From NCBI GenBank assembly GCA_002095075.2, contig LVCE01000002.1, positions 248,001 to 312,000 on the forward strand: 64,000 nt of DNA, written 5' to 3'. The stretch comes from Francisella endosymbiont of Ornithodoros moubata (lineage in GTDB: Bacteria > Pseudomonadota > Gammaproteobacteria > Francisellales > Francisellaceae). Both the position numbers and the translations under genes were made by a program. This document shows, piece by piece, positions 19,357-30,125 of the stretch. Every line of letters begins with the position of its first letter. Within the stretch, counting starts at the first letter, position 1. The notes under the pieces were generated by a model. That model searched no databases and had not been told where the DNA came from. It saw nothing but the letters and a program-made list of their open reading frames with translations.

Positions 19357-19611
19357 AAAATGGTTTAGAATGTTCAATTAAAGATGATTGTGATACTAGT
19401 ATCAATCTAGTAGATCAAAATGATTCACAATAATCAAGAGAATTAATACAAAAACTAGCTACTTATTTTGATTTTGGCATTGTTCACCAAAGATTAGTTT
19501 AATTAAATCCTTAGTAGGGTAAGTTAGAACTTTATGTTAAAATAGTTGTGATTGATGGGATTAGCAAATATAAATTATTTTAAGATAAGCTGTAAGAATG
19601 ATACAAAGCAT

Positions 19612-20160
19612 ATGAAAAGCAATAATAAAGGATTTACAATAATTGAAGTGCTTATCATTGCAGCTTTGGGTCTATTTACTTTGATGATAGCGTTTATGCT
19701 ATAGGCAATGTATTAATTAGCCAATGCAATTCTTACAGAAAAAAAGTAGAGTTAGTTGACTAGTTAGAGATTAGAATCGATGAATATATGCTAACTGGGA
19801 ATTTTGATAATAGCTCCTTAGGTAATATCAGTTTTTCTAAGGTTAGCTAGCATAGATCCTTTAACCGAACTAATAAATCAACAGCTTGGTTCATACATGC
19901 AGCGAGTTAATCAGATTTATGTCAATGCAAATGCTACAGTATATTGATGAGCGGTATTATCAGATATAGAAGTTGTTAGAAATACTCTTTTATAACCAAG
20001 TACAGCAAAATGGTCATCAAATACAGGGGTGTTATTAAACTTAGGAAATACTCAAATTGTTACAGCTGTTCCTTTAGATGATCCTTCCCGCTTGGCTCAG
20101 GTGCTTATTATAACAGTAGCACCATTTACTAATGCAAGATATAACCCCAGTTATTAGATG
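19612..20160 (+). pseudogene. Prepilin-like protein (PilV position), degraded
   Basis: ATG 19612 gives MKSNNKGFTIIEVLIIAALG, a type IV prepilin leader: Gly at -1, Phe +1, Glu +5, then a hydrophobic helix. The frame stops at 19702. Eroded coding sequence follows across frames, including SIDPLTELINQQLGSYMQRV and SRLAQVLIITVAPFTNARYN. Minor pilins of this type prime pilus assembly in the inner membrane. The order V-W-X that follows supports a PilV-like identity, but the fragment itself only shows that it is a prepilin. Confidence 0.65.
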
Positions 20161-20234
20161 GCAGTGTACTGCTTTTGGATTTGATAGTGAATTACTCCCT
20201 TCATGAGGTGTTTTATAGTTTAAGATGGAGATTT

Positions 20235-21147
20235 AATGATTAAAACTTAGTCAAAAAAAGCTAGCTGGATTAACAATGATAGAGCTTTTAATCTCCACTG
20301 CTATAGCTGTAATGATACTTTTTGCACTAATCACTACTTATATTGCAGTAAAGAGTAAGTATACTGAATATAAAGATAAAACTACAACAGAAGCAAAAGA
20401 ATTATTAGTAAAAAATATACTCTATGATTTTGTCAAAGATGTAGGTTTTGCATGTAAGTTTGGCTCTTCACAACAAACATACTATGATAGAACATCTGAT
20501 TCTTTGGGTAGCTTTTTATAGTCCGGCGATTAGTGTTAGTAGATTACCTTTGGCTACTTCAAACCATTTTCCACAATCATTAGAGGAAGGTTACCCAGGA
20601 GAGTGTTGTCAGACTGGAAAAGATTATATAATGATTAAAAAAGAAGAAAGTCATTCCAGCCTTACTCAAATAAATTCACCTAGCGCAACTCTACACCTTC
20701 GTTATGTTGATGGAATTACAGCTGATGATTATTTATTTTTATGTAATAAAAATAGTATTAATTTAGTTAAAGCATCAAATATCAATAGTAGCTCAAGTAT
20801 TGTTAATTTATCACAATCACCACAAGGTGGTGATTATTATCCTGGCGATTATGTTGGTAAATATTCGCTTGAGGTTCTCTATGTCAGAAGTACTGGTGAA
20901 CAAGATAGTCAAGGTCAAGATATTTACTTATTATATATATATCAAAAATAGTGGTGCTAATGGAATGTCATATGAGCTCGTAAGAGGAGTCGAGAACTTA
21001 CAAGTTGAATATGCAACAGTTAGTAATAATGTTATAACTTGGAATAATGTCACTACACATGTTGATATAAATAGCTCTAGTTATCCTGCATTGAAAATAT
21101 CTTATAGTATTGCAGGTCAGGCATTTAGCAAAATAATTAATACATAG
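20235..21147 (+). pseudogene. PilW-like minor pilin, frameshifted
   Basis: Three frames combine. The first holds LAGLTMIELLISTAIAVMIL, a prepilin leader and helix. The second (20514-20951) has a Cys pair and YVDGITADDYLFLCNKNS. The third ends with YELVRGVENLQVEYATV, the segment I associate with PilW proteins, and a normal C-terminus. Breaks lie near 20515 and at a TA-repeat (TTATTATATATATATC, about 20930), where a dinucleotide slip moves the frame. The start of the leader lacks a proper ATG in frame. PilW belongs to the minor-pilin complex of type IV pili. Confidence 0.7.
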
Positions 21148-21158
21148 GTTTATATAGT

Positions 21159-21830
21159 ATGAAACAGAGAGTGAGAGGTTCTTCATTACTAGTAATTTTA
21201 ATTTTAGCTTTTGTATTAATGATTAGTGATATCAGCTCTTGTTTATCACTTTAAAGCAGATTCTCTAGCTATTAATATCTTGGTTGATGAGAAAAAAACC
21301 TAAGTGTGCATGAGGGATATTTTGGTAATATTATCGAAACAGCCGATTTATCAACCTCTACAGATGAAAATATTGGTGATTTTAAGTTTGTAACTACTCC
21401 TAATTCAATTACCCCTAGATTTGAGTATGAAAATACTAATGCTGAGTTATATAATGCTGATACTTATCATCAGTTTTATGATGATAATAGTGTTCTTAGG
21501 TATATTAGGAATTTTATTTATAATTTACTACCAAATTTTACAATGACTTAATATGAAAAAACAGTAATCCCTTTAAATCTACCTTATGTAAATATTGATG
21601 GTATGAGTTATTCAGTATTTAGTTACAGAATAGGAAATCAAAATAATAGATGGTTATGACGGTAGTGGATCAAAGTCAGATTGTATTATTGAGCAAGTTA
21701 ATGGTATGTAAAATACATTATATGCCATAATCCGAAAAACGGTGAAAACAGAATTGTTGTTTCTGAAAATTCTTGGGACGCTCATCATGATCATGATGAT
21801 TATAGGGACCTTGTTTAAATAATAGCTCAC
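21159..21830 (+). pseudogene. PilX-like prepilin remnant and adjoining eroded sequence
   Basis: MKQRVRGSSLLVILILAFVL from ATG 21159 resembles PilX leaders (RQRGSSLLV..L). A frame change follows within 30 codons, after which YHFKADSLAINILVDEKK is readable in another frame. Further on, 21306-21551 gives 81 residues rich in Asn, Asp and Tyr, typical of a secreted passenger, then more frame changes up to a His/Asp cluster (HHDHDDYRD) near 21785. Where PilX ends and the next gene begins cannot be told. Confidence 0.5.
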
Positions 21831-22868
21831 AGAGCTTTATAATTAAAATTTATGAAAATATATTAAGTATTAGTTACCCGCAAGCATTAGCTTAAAGCTA
21901 TTATGATTTTAGTGTTGGCTTGGAGCTGAAGAATAATGAATGAACTCTACTTTTAGCAATACATGATTTAGATAGAGTTTACACATCATCAGTATCATTA
22001 AACAATATCAAAAATAATCCGCAAACTGTAGAAGTTTCTGGTCTAGAGGTGTTTGACGATGGCTATATAGTTAATGTAGGCTGGTATTTTGATAATAACC
22101 AGAGTAGTCCTAAACTTTTAATTTTAGAAAAATTTCTTAGAGATGATAATTATGATATGGATGTTTATAAAACAACTTATGGCACTCTTACTAAAACTTA
22201 CATAGCTGAATTTACTTATAGATTGATAACTGGAACAACAGATTTTGATGATAATGATGTTTATGATCTAGTTCCAGATAGCTTATTCACCTTACAAGGG
22301 AATGCTCCATTAATTTTTCAAGGTAAGAATATTTTAGATTTTAATTATAGTGTGCCTTATAAGTTAGGAGATAGCAATGGCTCAACAAAGTCATGATAAT
22401 AGCTGATGTGATAAATCAACCGATTTTAATAAAGAAAAATGTGACACAGTTATTTATAGTGTATTTTAATGTATTATATATTATAAATATCTGTATAGTT
22501 TAGGAGTGGCTACGCCGACATTGCTATCTTCTCCTAACTTTCCGGACGAAACTATAAAGAAGATAATAGCTAATTTTGGCACTATTTGTTATAACTAATA
22601 GTAATATTTATGTTAGAAGTATAGAAGATGACTCTACAATTAGTAGTGTAGCAATAGATGATTAAAATTATCGGATACTTAGAGATGGAAATGGGCAGAT
22701 ATATGCGATAGCAGATGGTTTAAGTTGTACTATAAATTCTGATTGTAGTGATGCAGCTTGGATTTATTTTGACTCTGGCTGCGCTGCTCATAACAGTTGT
22801 ATTAGCTTAGAGGTTTTAAATAATGTTCAGCCATATTTTAATATAGTCTATAAAAGTTTTCAGCACTA
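21831..22868 (+). pseudogene. Large exported protein remnant, possibly PilY1-like
   Basis: Coherent stretches appear in changing frames: YYDFSVGLELKNNE, LLLAIHDLDRVYTSSVSL, the 115-residue open stretch 22049-22393 (GWYFDNNQ, TYRLITGTTDFDDND), ATPTLLSSPNFPDETIKKII and GNGQIYAIADG with several Cys after it. The repeating short strands suggest a beta-propeller, and the place after V-W-X-like pilins is where PilY1, the pilus-tip protein, is normally found. That naming is inference from position; no PilY1 motif is conclusive. Stops are frequent. Confidence 0.4.
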
Positions 22869-22948
22869 AGATTTTTTCCAAAAATACTAAAATTTGGTTA
22901 TACTGGTAGCTTATAATTATGAAATTCAAAAGATGGACTTTTTACTTT

Positions 22949-24328
22949 ATGATTTTTTATAACTCTTTATCTGGCGAAAAAGAAGAATTTAAATCAGTTG
23001 AACCTAAAAAAATTAAAATGTATGTTTGTGGTATTACAGTGTATGATGATTGTCATATTGGACATGCTCGAACAAATATTGCTTTTGATGTAATTAATAG
23101 ATATTTTAGGTACCGTGGGTTCGATGTCACTTTTGTGCGAAATATCACAGATATTGATGACAAGATTATCAAAAGAGCTAATGAAAATGGTGAGTCTATT
23201 AACCAGTTAGTGGAGAGAACTATTAAGTCAATGCACGATGCTTTTGATAAGCTTAATATCCTTCGCCCAACAAAAGAACCAAGAGCGACACAGACTATTC
23301 CTGAAATGATAGTTATGATTGAAACTCTTGTGGAGAAAGGCTTCGCTTATCAAGGAGCAAATGGCGATGTCTTTTATCGAGTGGCTAAATTTGCTGATTA
23401 TGGTAAGTTAAGTAAGCAAAATCTTGAAGCATTAGAGCAGGGCTCAAGAGTAGATGTTGTAGAAGAAAAAGAAAATCCAATGGATTTTGTACTTTGGAAA
23501 ATGGCAAAAGAAGGTGAGCCAGCTTGGGAATCACCATGGGGAGCAGGTCGCCCTGGTTGGCATATAGAGTGTTCTGCAATGTCTAAGAAACTTTTAGGAG
23601 ATACTTTTGATATTCATGTTGGTGGTTCTGATCTTAGATTTCCGCATCATGAAAATGAGATAGCTCAATCAGAAGCTTGCAATGAATGTACTTTCGCTAA
23701 TTACTGGTTACATTCTGGTATGGTAAAAGTTAATGCTGAGAAGATGTCTAAATCTTTGAATAATTTCTTTACAATTAATGAGGTTATAGAGGAGTACCAC
23801 CCTGAAGTTGTGAGATACTTCTTAGCTTCAACTATTTACAGAAGCGAGATTAATTACTCAAAGGAGAATCTTGATAATGCAAGAGCTTCTGTCGAGAGAT
23901 TATTTAATGCTCTTAGAGATATCGAGCCAATTGAGGTAAATCTTCCTGATGATGCTAGTGAGTATGAAGAGAAATTTATCAAAGCTATGGACAATGACTT
24001 CAATACTCCAGAAGCTTTGGCTGTTTTATTTAGCTTAGCTAAAGAGATAAATACTCTTAAAACAACAAATAAATATAAAGCTAGCGGTTATGCTTTTTTA
24101 CTACGTAAGCTTTGTGATGTATTGGGTATTTTATTTACTGATATCGAAGAATATTTTAAGCAAGGTGATAGTGCCGATGTTGATGTGATTGAAAAGCTTA
24201 TAGCTGAACGTGCTCAAGCTAAAAAAGACAAAAATTATGCTAGAGCTGATGAGATAAGAAAACAGCTTCAACAGCAAGGAATAATATTAGAAGATATTAC
24301 AACTGGTACTATATGGAAGAAAGGTTAA
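22949..24328 (+). CDS. cysS: Cysteinyl-tRNA synthetase
   Basis: A complete class I synthetase of 459 residues from ATG 22949 (MIFYNSLSGEKEEF), which matches family starts; an upstream ATG at 22919 would add ten atypical residues. It has the zinc Cys in MYVCGITVYD, the HIGH box in CHIGHARTN, GRPGWHIECSAMS with zinc ligands, HHENEIAQSEA and the KMSKS loop (EKMSKSLNN). It charges tRNA-Cys. The intact gene follows 4 kb of pilus ruins and is four bases from prmB, probably in one transcript. Confidence 0.97.
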   Translation: MIFYNSLSGEKEEFKSVEPKKIKMYVCGITVYDDCHIGHARTNIAFDVINRYFRYRGFDVTFVRNITDIDDKIIKRANENGESINQLVERTIKSMHDAFDKLNILRPTKEPRATQTIPEMIVMIETLVEKGFAYQGANGDVFYRVAKFADYGKLSKQNLEALEQGSRVDVVEEKENPMDFVLWKMAKEGEPAWESPWGAGRPGWHIECSAMSKKLLGDTFDIHVGGSDLRFPHHENEIAQSEACNECTFANYWLHSGMVKVNAEKMSKSLNNFFTINEVIEEYHPEVVRYFLASTIYRSEINYSKENLDNARASVERLFNALRDIEPIEVNLPDDASEYEEKFIKAMDNDFNTPEALAVLFSLAKEINTLKTTNKYKASGYAFLLRKLCDVLGILFTDIEEYFKQGDSADVDVIEKLIAERAQAKKDKNYARADEIRKQLQQQGIILEDITTGTIWKKG

Positions 24329-24331
24329 TAA

Positions 24332-25288
24332 ATGTATAGTCAAGAAAAACAACAAGATATTATAAATAATTTACATACGATCAGAGATTATATCCGTTGG
24401 TCAATTTCTGAGATGACAGCAAATCATGTTTATTTTGGATATGGCTCAGATTCAATGTGGGATGAGGCTGTGCATTTGGTACTTAGTGCGATAAATGTAT
24501 CGTATGATATTGATAGCAATATGGTTGGTTCAAGACTTCTTACAGAAGAGAGAAAAATGATTATCGACTATGTTTATCAAAGAGCATGTCTGCGTAAGCC
24601 ATTACCTTATATTCTTAAAAAAGCCTGGTTTGCTGGTATGGAGTTTGATATCGATGAGAGAGTTATTATTCCACGGTCACCAATAGCTGAGCTTATACGC
24701 AATGAATTTTCACCATGGATTAATGATATTGATGATGTTACCAGTGTGCTTGATTTATGTACTGGTAGCGGTTGTATAGGTATTGCTTGTAGTAATGTTT
24801 TTGAAGAGGCGAACATAACTTTGGTCGATATCTCTGATGATGCTTTAGCAGTCGCAAATCATAATATCAAAAAGCATCAATTAAGTGATAGAGTCAAGGT
24901 GGTTAAGTCTGATTTATTCAACAACCTTCAAGGACAAAGGTTTGATCTGATAGTTTCAAATCCTCCTTATGTTGATAAACAAGATTTAGATAGTATGCCA
25001 CAAGAGTATCATTATGAGCCTAAGCTTGCTCTGGAAGCTGGAGATGATGGTTTAGATCTTACAAAAAGAATCATTCTAGAGGCAGATCAATATATGACAG
25101 AAAAAGGTATTTTGATAGTTGAGGTTGGTAATAGTCAATATGCACTAATGGAGATGTGTCCAGATATTCCATTTACATGGTTAAGTTTTGCTGATGGTGG
25201 TGATGGAGTATTTTTACTTACTTATGCTGAGTTAGTCAAGTATAAAGATTCATTTAAAAAATATTTCCAAATAAAATTTATATTATAA
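24332..25288 (+). CDS. prmB: Ribosomal protein L3 glutamine N5-methyltransferase
   Basis: The 318 residues match PrmB in length and along the chain: LRWSVSR-like IRDYIRWSISEM, YGYGSDSMWDEAVHLVL (equivalent to HGTDNPWDEAVQLVL), KAWFAGMEFDIDERVIIPRS, the SAM motif LDLCTGSGCIGIA and the catalytic SNPPYVD near residue 210. The N-terminal helical domain separates it from PrmC, which acts on release factors. It methylates a Gln of L3 using SAM. It starts four bases after cysS stops. Confidence 0.92.
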   Translation: MYSQEKQQDIINNLHTIRDYIRWSISEMTANHVYFGYGSDSMWDEAVHLVLSAINVSYDIDSNMVGSRLLTEERKMIIDYVYQRACLRKPLPYILKKAWFAGMEFDIDERVIIPRSPIAELIRNEFSPWINDIDDVTSVLDLCTGSGCIGIACSNVFEEANITLVDISDDALAVANHNIKKHQLSDRVKVVKSDLFNNLQGQRFDLIVSNPPYVDKQDLDSMPQEYHYEPKLALEAGDDGLDLTKRIILEADQYMTEKGILIVEVGNSQYALMEMCPDIPFTWLSFADGGDGVFLLTYAELVKYKDSFKKYFQIKFIL

Positions 25289-25323
25289 TCTCTCCAAAAT
25301 CTATTATTACTAAACTTAGCATA

Positions 25324-26529
25324 TGTCTAATGATCTTTTTAAGAAGATATCCTCTGATAAAACAGTTATTTTAATAATCTGTCTTTTTGGTTTAATGTCG
25401 CAATTTGCCATAGATAGCTTTAAACCATCATTGCCACCATATTGCTGAATATTTTCAAGCAGCTGCTAAAGATATTAAGCTAACAGTAGGAGTATATTTC
25501 TTTGGTATGACCTTGCTCGATGTCAGGCTTTGGTTACTTATCAGATAAGTATGGGCGTAAGCTGGCGCTATTGGCTGGGTACTTAGTTTTTTTGTGTATA
25601 ATTGTCCAGAGTGAAACACAGTTACTGCTTTTCCGCTTTTTACAAGGTATCGGAATTGGTAGTTCTTTTGTATCTTTCCGAGCGATTATTAAAGATGTTT
25701 TTATGATACTCAATCACTTGCCAAAGCTAGTCTTGTAATTACTAGTATTATACATTAACACCACCATTAGCTCCGATTACTGTAGGTATCATTCAAGAAA
25801 CTATTGGTTGGCGTGGTAATTTTACCTTACACTCAATAATGGCGCTAACTATTACAGTTTTAATTGTAAAATATTTATATCTTAAAGTTATTCCTAAAAG
25901 TAATTATAAAGTCTTAGAAGCATACAAAAGGATATTAACCCATAAGGTTTTTGTTCTGAACGTTATATGTAGTGGGTTAGCATTATCATTGGTTTTTGTC
26001 TTTGGAACACTTTCACCTTTCTTCTTTCAGATTAAACTAGGTTTTTCTGTTGTTGAATATTCATTTATATCTGCTCTGCTGGAGTAATTATACCTTCAGT
26101 AATATTTTTAATATTTTTTAAAAATACAATCAGTAGACTAGATATGATAAGGTTATAATTTATTGTAGTTGTTTCTCAGTTTTGAGTGGTTTATTACTTG
26201 CTTTGTCATATTTTATATTTAGCCTAAATCCTCTAGTTATTCTTAGTTTTGTGTGCTTTAGCATTTTGCGGCAATATTTTTCAGTACACAGCTACATATG
26301 TATGTGCTTACAGGGACATTCACACTGAGATAGGTGTAGCATCATAGCATCCAGCGGTATTTGGATTTATACAAATAGCTGTCACAACTGTTTCATCATC
26401 GCTTGTTTCAACTGTGACTTTGAGTAACCAAGTTGTTTTTGGCTTATTAATAACAGTACCACCATTGTTGATAGTGATATTAAAAAGTATTAGTTGAAAG
26501 AGAGTTTTAGCTAATATTTTATATATGTA
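25324..26529 (+). pseudogene. MFS drug-efflux transporter (Bcr/CflA-like), degraded
   Basis: Pieces in several frames make one 12-span transporter: IICLFGLMSQFAIDSFKPSLP at the start, then GYLSDKYGRKLALLAG (MFS motif A), RFLQGIGIGSSFVSFRAI, APITVGIIQETIGWRGNF and FGTLSPFFFQIKLGFS. At least five frame changes and stops occur. The motif A and P-x-x-G-G-x-W-R-x-x-F pattern fit the Bcr/CflA group that exports drugs or metabolites. Substrate unknown; not functional. Confidence 0.75.
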
Positions 26530-26559
26530 AATAAAAACAAATAAAAATATGATTGTACT

Positions 26560-26902
26560 CTGTACACGATGATTTTTTAAAACTCTTAAGTATGGTTACA
26601 ATAGTTGCTAATAGGTTTCGCTACTTACTTAGTAAGCTATAGTGATGTACTTTTTTCATTGCATAAAAAGTACGCAAAAATGCTAGCCCCAACTATCGCT
26701 TAGTTATACGCCAATAATGGCATATACAAAACTCGCCTAGTTTTAAAAAAATGTCTCAGACAGTTTTGTAGCTGCTATTTCATTGGCTTAACAACCGCTA
26801 ATCGCAAAAGTGCTTCTTTATGATTTATATTCATTTTAGTTTTAAATTATAGAATAATAGTAGCATCTTTCGAATGTGGATATTATTTTTCATCGTGTAC
26901 AG
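26560..26902. repeat. Transposase-free element with 13-bp terminal inverted repeats
   Basis: CTGTACACGATGA at 26560-26572 is repeated exactly inverted as TCATCGTGTACAG at 26890-26902, enclosing 343 bases. Inside lies a perfect 9-bp hairpin, GTACTTTTT (26647-26655) with AAAAAGTAC (26665-26673). No open frame of use is present. The base composition is less AT-rich than the flanks. This is the form of a MITE or a deletion product of an insertion sequence, lying between two dead transporter genes. I see no clear target duplication. Confidence 0.55.
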
Positions 26903-26985
26903 ACATAATTGTAGTTAATGATGAATAGATAAGAAAATCTAATCTTCGATTATATTATCTTGATTAGTAGTATTTTTACAATAAG

Positions 26986-28204
26986 CTACATATAGCGTTT
27001 GTCTGTAATTATTAGATAGAATATAGCTTCAATTAGACCTTCAAAATATATATGATCAATAGTTGATACAAAGATTATGAAAGGCATAACTAGAATTATT
27101 AAACTCCTAAAACCAATTCTACGATACTCAAAAGCACCAAAGATCGACATAAGAATAACAAGAATTATATTTAGATGAATATTAGTCTCTACCTCAACAG
27201 TATTTAGTAGCATGGTTAGTAGTACGAACAACAATCATAACAAATATTCTTGCTTTAGGAGCAATCGCACCCATACTAATTGGTGTTGTCATATAGACAA
27301 TAATATTAAACCATGTCACAATAAGCATCAGAGCAGCCAAGTTGTCAGAAAACATTAAGAAACCAGCACAAATTAAAAAGTTAGCAATTAATGGTCTTCT
27401 TGAAATATTCACTTTTTTGTTAATTTTGGCAAAATATCTTTGCATTTGACCTTCAGCTGACATCGAGTATAGCATTCTCGAAGAAGCACCAAGGTAGCTA
27501 TAGCCTGTTACAGAAGGGCTAACAATACTGTCTATAATTAATAAAACAGCTATATAGCCAAGTCCTATCACTGTAGCTATTTGTAATAGAGGGGATTCAA
27601 AGTCTAGTCCGGCCCAACCCACCTTTTGATATTAGATACTCATGTGGTACTGCTTGCATGAAAGCATATACAATAAAGATTATAACTATTGCCGCAGGTA
27701 AAAACATTTTAAATACCGTTATACTATTATTTACACTTGCAAGTAGTTTGACTCCATAGAAGTTAATAATTAGGTAAATAACTAATATGAATAAAGATAA
27801 TAACATTCTGTAAGTTGATATTAATGCCATTATGCATTAGCTATTCAAAACCTTTAATTCCAGCAAGATATTATGTTGTTGCTTCAGCCTCTGTAGATAT
27901 TCATTACCACGATACCAAACCAGTTAGCAAAAATAAATGGCATCGCAAAGACATTATTATATGATAACACGCTTGATCTTGTTGTAGCACCTCCTCTTAC
28001 TGGAAATACTGATACTACTTTCGCCAAACATAATCCGATCATCATAATCATAATCGCAGCTGATATACAAGCTAAGAAAGCCCAATTTCCTGCTGTTTTT
28101 GCTGTAAGTTGTGTACTAAATAGCTAGCCTGAGCCGACCATTGATGTCACACCAATAAGGATCGCACTAAACAAAGACATCTTTTAGAAGTATTAATTTC
28201 CATT
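26986..28204 (-). pseudogene. APC-family amino acid permease, degraded
   Basis: Reading from about 28204 on the minus strand, frames give LFSAILIGVTSMVGSG and AKTAGNWAFLACISAAIMIM, then FPVRGGATTRSSVLSYNNVF, IINFYGVKLLASVNNSITVF, SVTGYSYLGASSRMLYSMSA (helix 8 region) and ISRRPLIANFLICAGFLMF. This is a full APC transporter of about 480 residues cut by at least four frameshifts and stops. The W in the first helix motif has become a stop. The group resembles aspartate/glutamate-type exchangers, but substrate cannot be told. Confidence 0.72.
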
Positions 28205-28359
28205 ATAAAAAATCCTATATTTAAAATACCGATATAACTTAACTTATATACATAAGTAGTTCTGATTGGCAATATAATCTCTAGCTAAAAATACTAAAGA
28301 AATTAGTGGTTTGAATATCTAACTTTAGGATAAATATATTATTTAGGCCTCTTAATTAT

Positions 28360-28614
28360 TTACGAAATAGCTTTTAAAGCTATTGTTTTTAAAGACAAGC
28401 TACTGGTTATGTTAATATAACCACCACGAGTTTCATTCTGAGCTTGAATCGTAAAATTAGGTTTATTTTTAGACTCGATTTTTAGATTATTATTGATACT
28501 AGGATAGAAATTAATGCTAACTAAATATGGTGATGGAGGGTTACTAAAATTATAATTGTTAGATATCGTCGTAGCAGAAAGCTAAAAAAGAATATCAAAA
28601 AGTATAGTTTTTCA
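28360..28614 (-). pseudogene. Unrecognised secreted protein remnant
   Basis: On the minus strand, after two frame breaks near the start, a frame of about 70 codons reads ISNNYNFSNPPSPYLVSINF and QNETRGGYINITSSLSLKTI before TAA at 28360-28362. The small polar residues and beta-like spacing suggest an exported protein. No family recognised. The intergenic stretch 28205-28359 holds nothing else visible. Confidence 0.35.
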
Positions 28615-28639
28615 TATTGAGTAAAAAAGTAAATTCAAA

Positions 28640-29285
28640 GGAGAAAATTCGAGAGCTTCCCTAAAAGGATTATCGATATTCTTGAGATATTTTGTCACCA
28701 TTTTATGATGGATTTTATTAACTTTTTCTAATGGTTTAAGTTTTTTTATCAAGCGCTAGCCACTGAGTAATTATGTCTTTGAAAACTTTACTATAGAAAT
28801 AGTTGGTGAGATTTTATGATCAAAGTAGATTTGATCATAAAAATACTTAGGCATACAGAAAATATGTCTAACTATTTCATTATTAGCATTTATTTGTTAT
28901 ATTTTGCTATTATCAACTGCTGCAAAATCATTCAGGTATAAAGCCTTGAGAGTTGAAGTCTCTTTGTGTAGCACTACTGTTATCAATAGAAAGGCTTAAA
29001 GAATTTTTTGGTCAAAGACTTCTACTAATTTTTTAGCTGTGGAGAAAGATATATTATTTTTATTATTGAGTTTATTTACTTACTTTAACCACCAATTCAT
29101 TTTCTCATTATCTACTTCAAGGTTGTTATAAAGTTCAATACATGAAATTATTTGTGATTTAACCTGGTCCGAGTAAATAAATTATCTGCTGTTTACCAGT
29201 AGCTAACTTGCGGTACGCAAAGTAGATTACAAAACCGTACGGAGGGAGCTTTTCATTAGGATAGTTAAAATAGTTGTATCGCATC
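28640..29285 (-). pseudogene. Unrecognised gene remnant downstream of ubiG
   Basis: Minus-strand frames include MRYNYFNYPNEKLPPYGFVI at the upstream end, VKSQIISCIELYNNLEVDNE, NNISFSTAKKLVEVFDQK, TLKALYLNDFAAVDNSKI, YDQIYFDHKISPTIS and EKVNKIHHKMVTKYLKNI. They appear to form one cytosolic protein of about 210 residues, broken by at least four stops or shifts. It begins immediately after the ubiG stop, so it was probably in the same operon. I cannot name it. Confidence 0.35.
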
Positions 29286-29286
29286 T

Positions 29287-29982
29287 TTATACCTTTCTAA
29301 AAGCTATAATATAGTTAACATCAACGCCACTACCAAGTTTGAAATTATTTGTAAGTGGGTTGTAATGCACACCTATTATCTTTAGTGTTGTAAAACCATA
29401 TTTTTCTGCTGTTTTTATTAGTTCATAAGGTTTGATAAATTTGTTATAGTGATGTGTACCTTGAGGTACCATTTTTAGAATATGCTCAGCAGCAACGATT
29501 GATAACAGATATGATTTAAGGTTTCTATTTAAAGTAGAGGCAAAAAATAAACCATCTTTTTTTATTAGCTTTGCGATCGAAGCGATGATACTCTCTGGGT
29601 CTGGAACATGCTCCAACATCTCCATGCAAGTTACAATGTCAAAGTCTAAATTGCCTTGTATGACAAAATCTTCTACAGTTGAATTTATGTAGTTAATTTT
29701 GAGCTTATTCTGCTTAGCGTGCTCCTTGGCTATACTTATAGCTTGTGAAGAGGCATCCAAACCATAAACATCGTTGCTATTTTTTGTGAGTGACTCACTA
29801 AGTATACCACCACCACAACCAATATCGATAATTTTTTTATTATTAAGATTGGTAAATTTCTTGATAAATTCTAACCTTAGTGGATTAACTTGATGTAGAG
29901 TTTTTAATTCACCATTAAGATTCCACCAACTACTAGCTAAACGAGAGAATTTATCAACTTCATTACTATCTATGTTGCTCAT
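29287..29982 (-). CDS. ubiG: Ubiquinone biosynthesis O-methyltransferase
   Basis: The 231 residues have the UbiG start EVDKFSRLASSWWNLNGELKTL (shown here in part: FSRLASSWWNLNGE), NPLRLEFI, the SAM site IIDIGCGGG (51-59), EMLEHVPDP and ASTLNRNLKSYLLSIVAAE, all in order. It carries out both O-methylations in ubiquinone synthesis at the membrane surface. With ubiA at the window's end, quinone synthesis looks kept. It runs divergently from mlaA. Confidence 0.96.
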   Translation of the reverse strand: MSNIDSNEVDKFSRLASSWWNLNGELKTLHQVNPLRLEFIKKFTNLNNKKIIDIGCGGGILSESLTKNSNDVYGLDASSQAISIAKEHAKQNKLKINYINSTVEDFVIQGNLDFDIVTCMEMLEHVPDPESIIASIAKLIKKDGLFFASTLNRNLKSYLLSIVAAEHILKMVPQGTHHYNKFIKPYELIKTAEKYGFTTLKIIGVHYNPLTNNFKLGSGVDVNYIIAFRKV

Positions 29983-30125
29983 ATAATTTTGAGAGTTATT
30001 TAATAATTATTCCCTAAATAATATCAAAGATAAACTACTAAGAAAATTTTTATTAGAGTTTTATACGCTAATTTACTATAATAATTCTTGTATTTTTTTG
30101 CCAACCTAAATAAGAGATAATTTTG

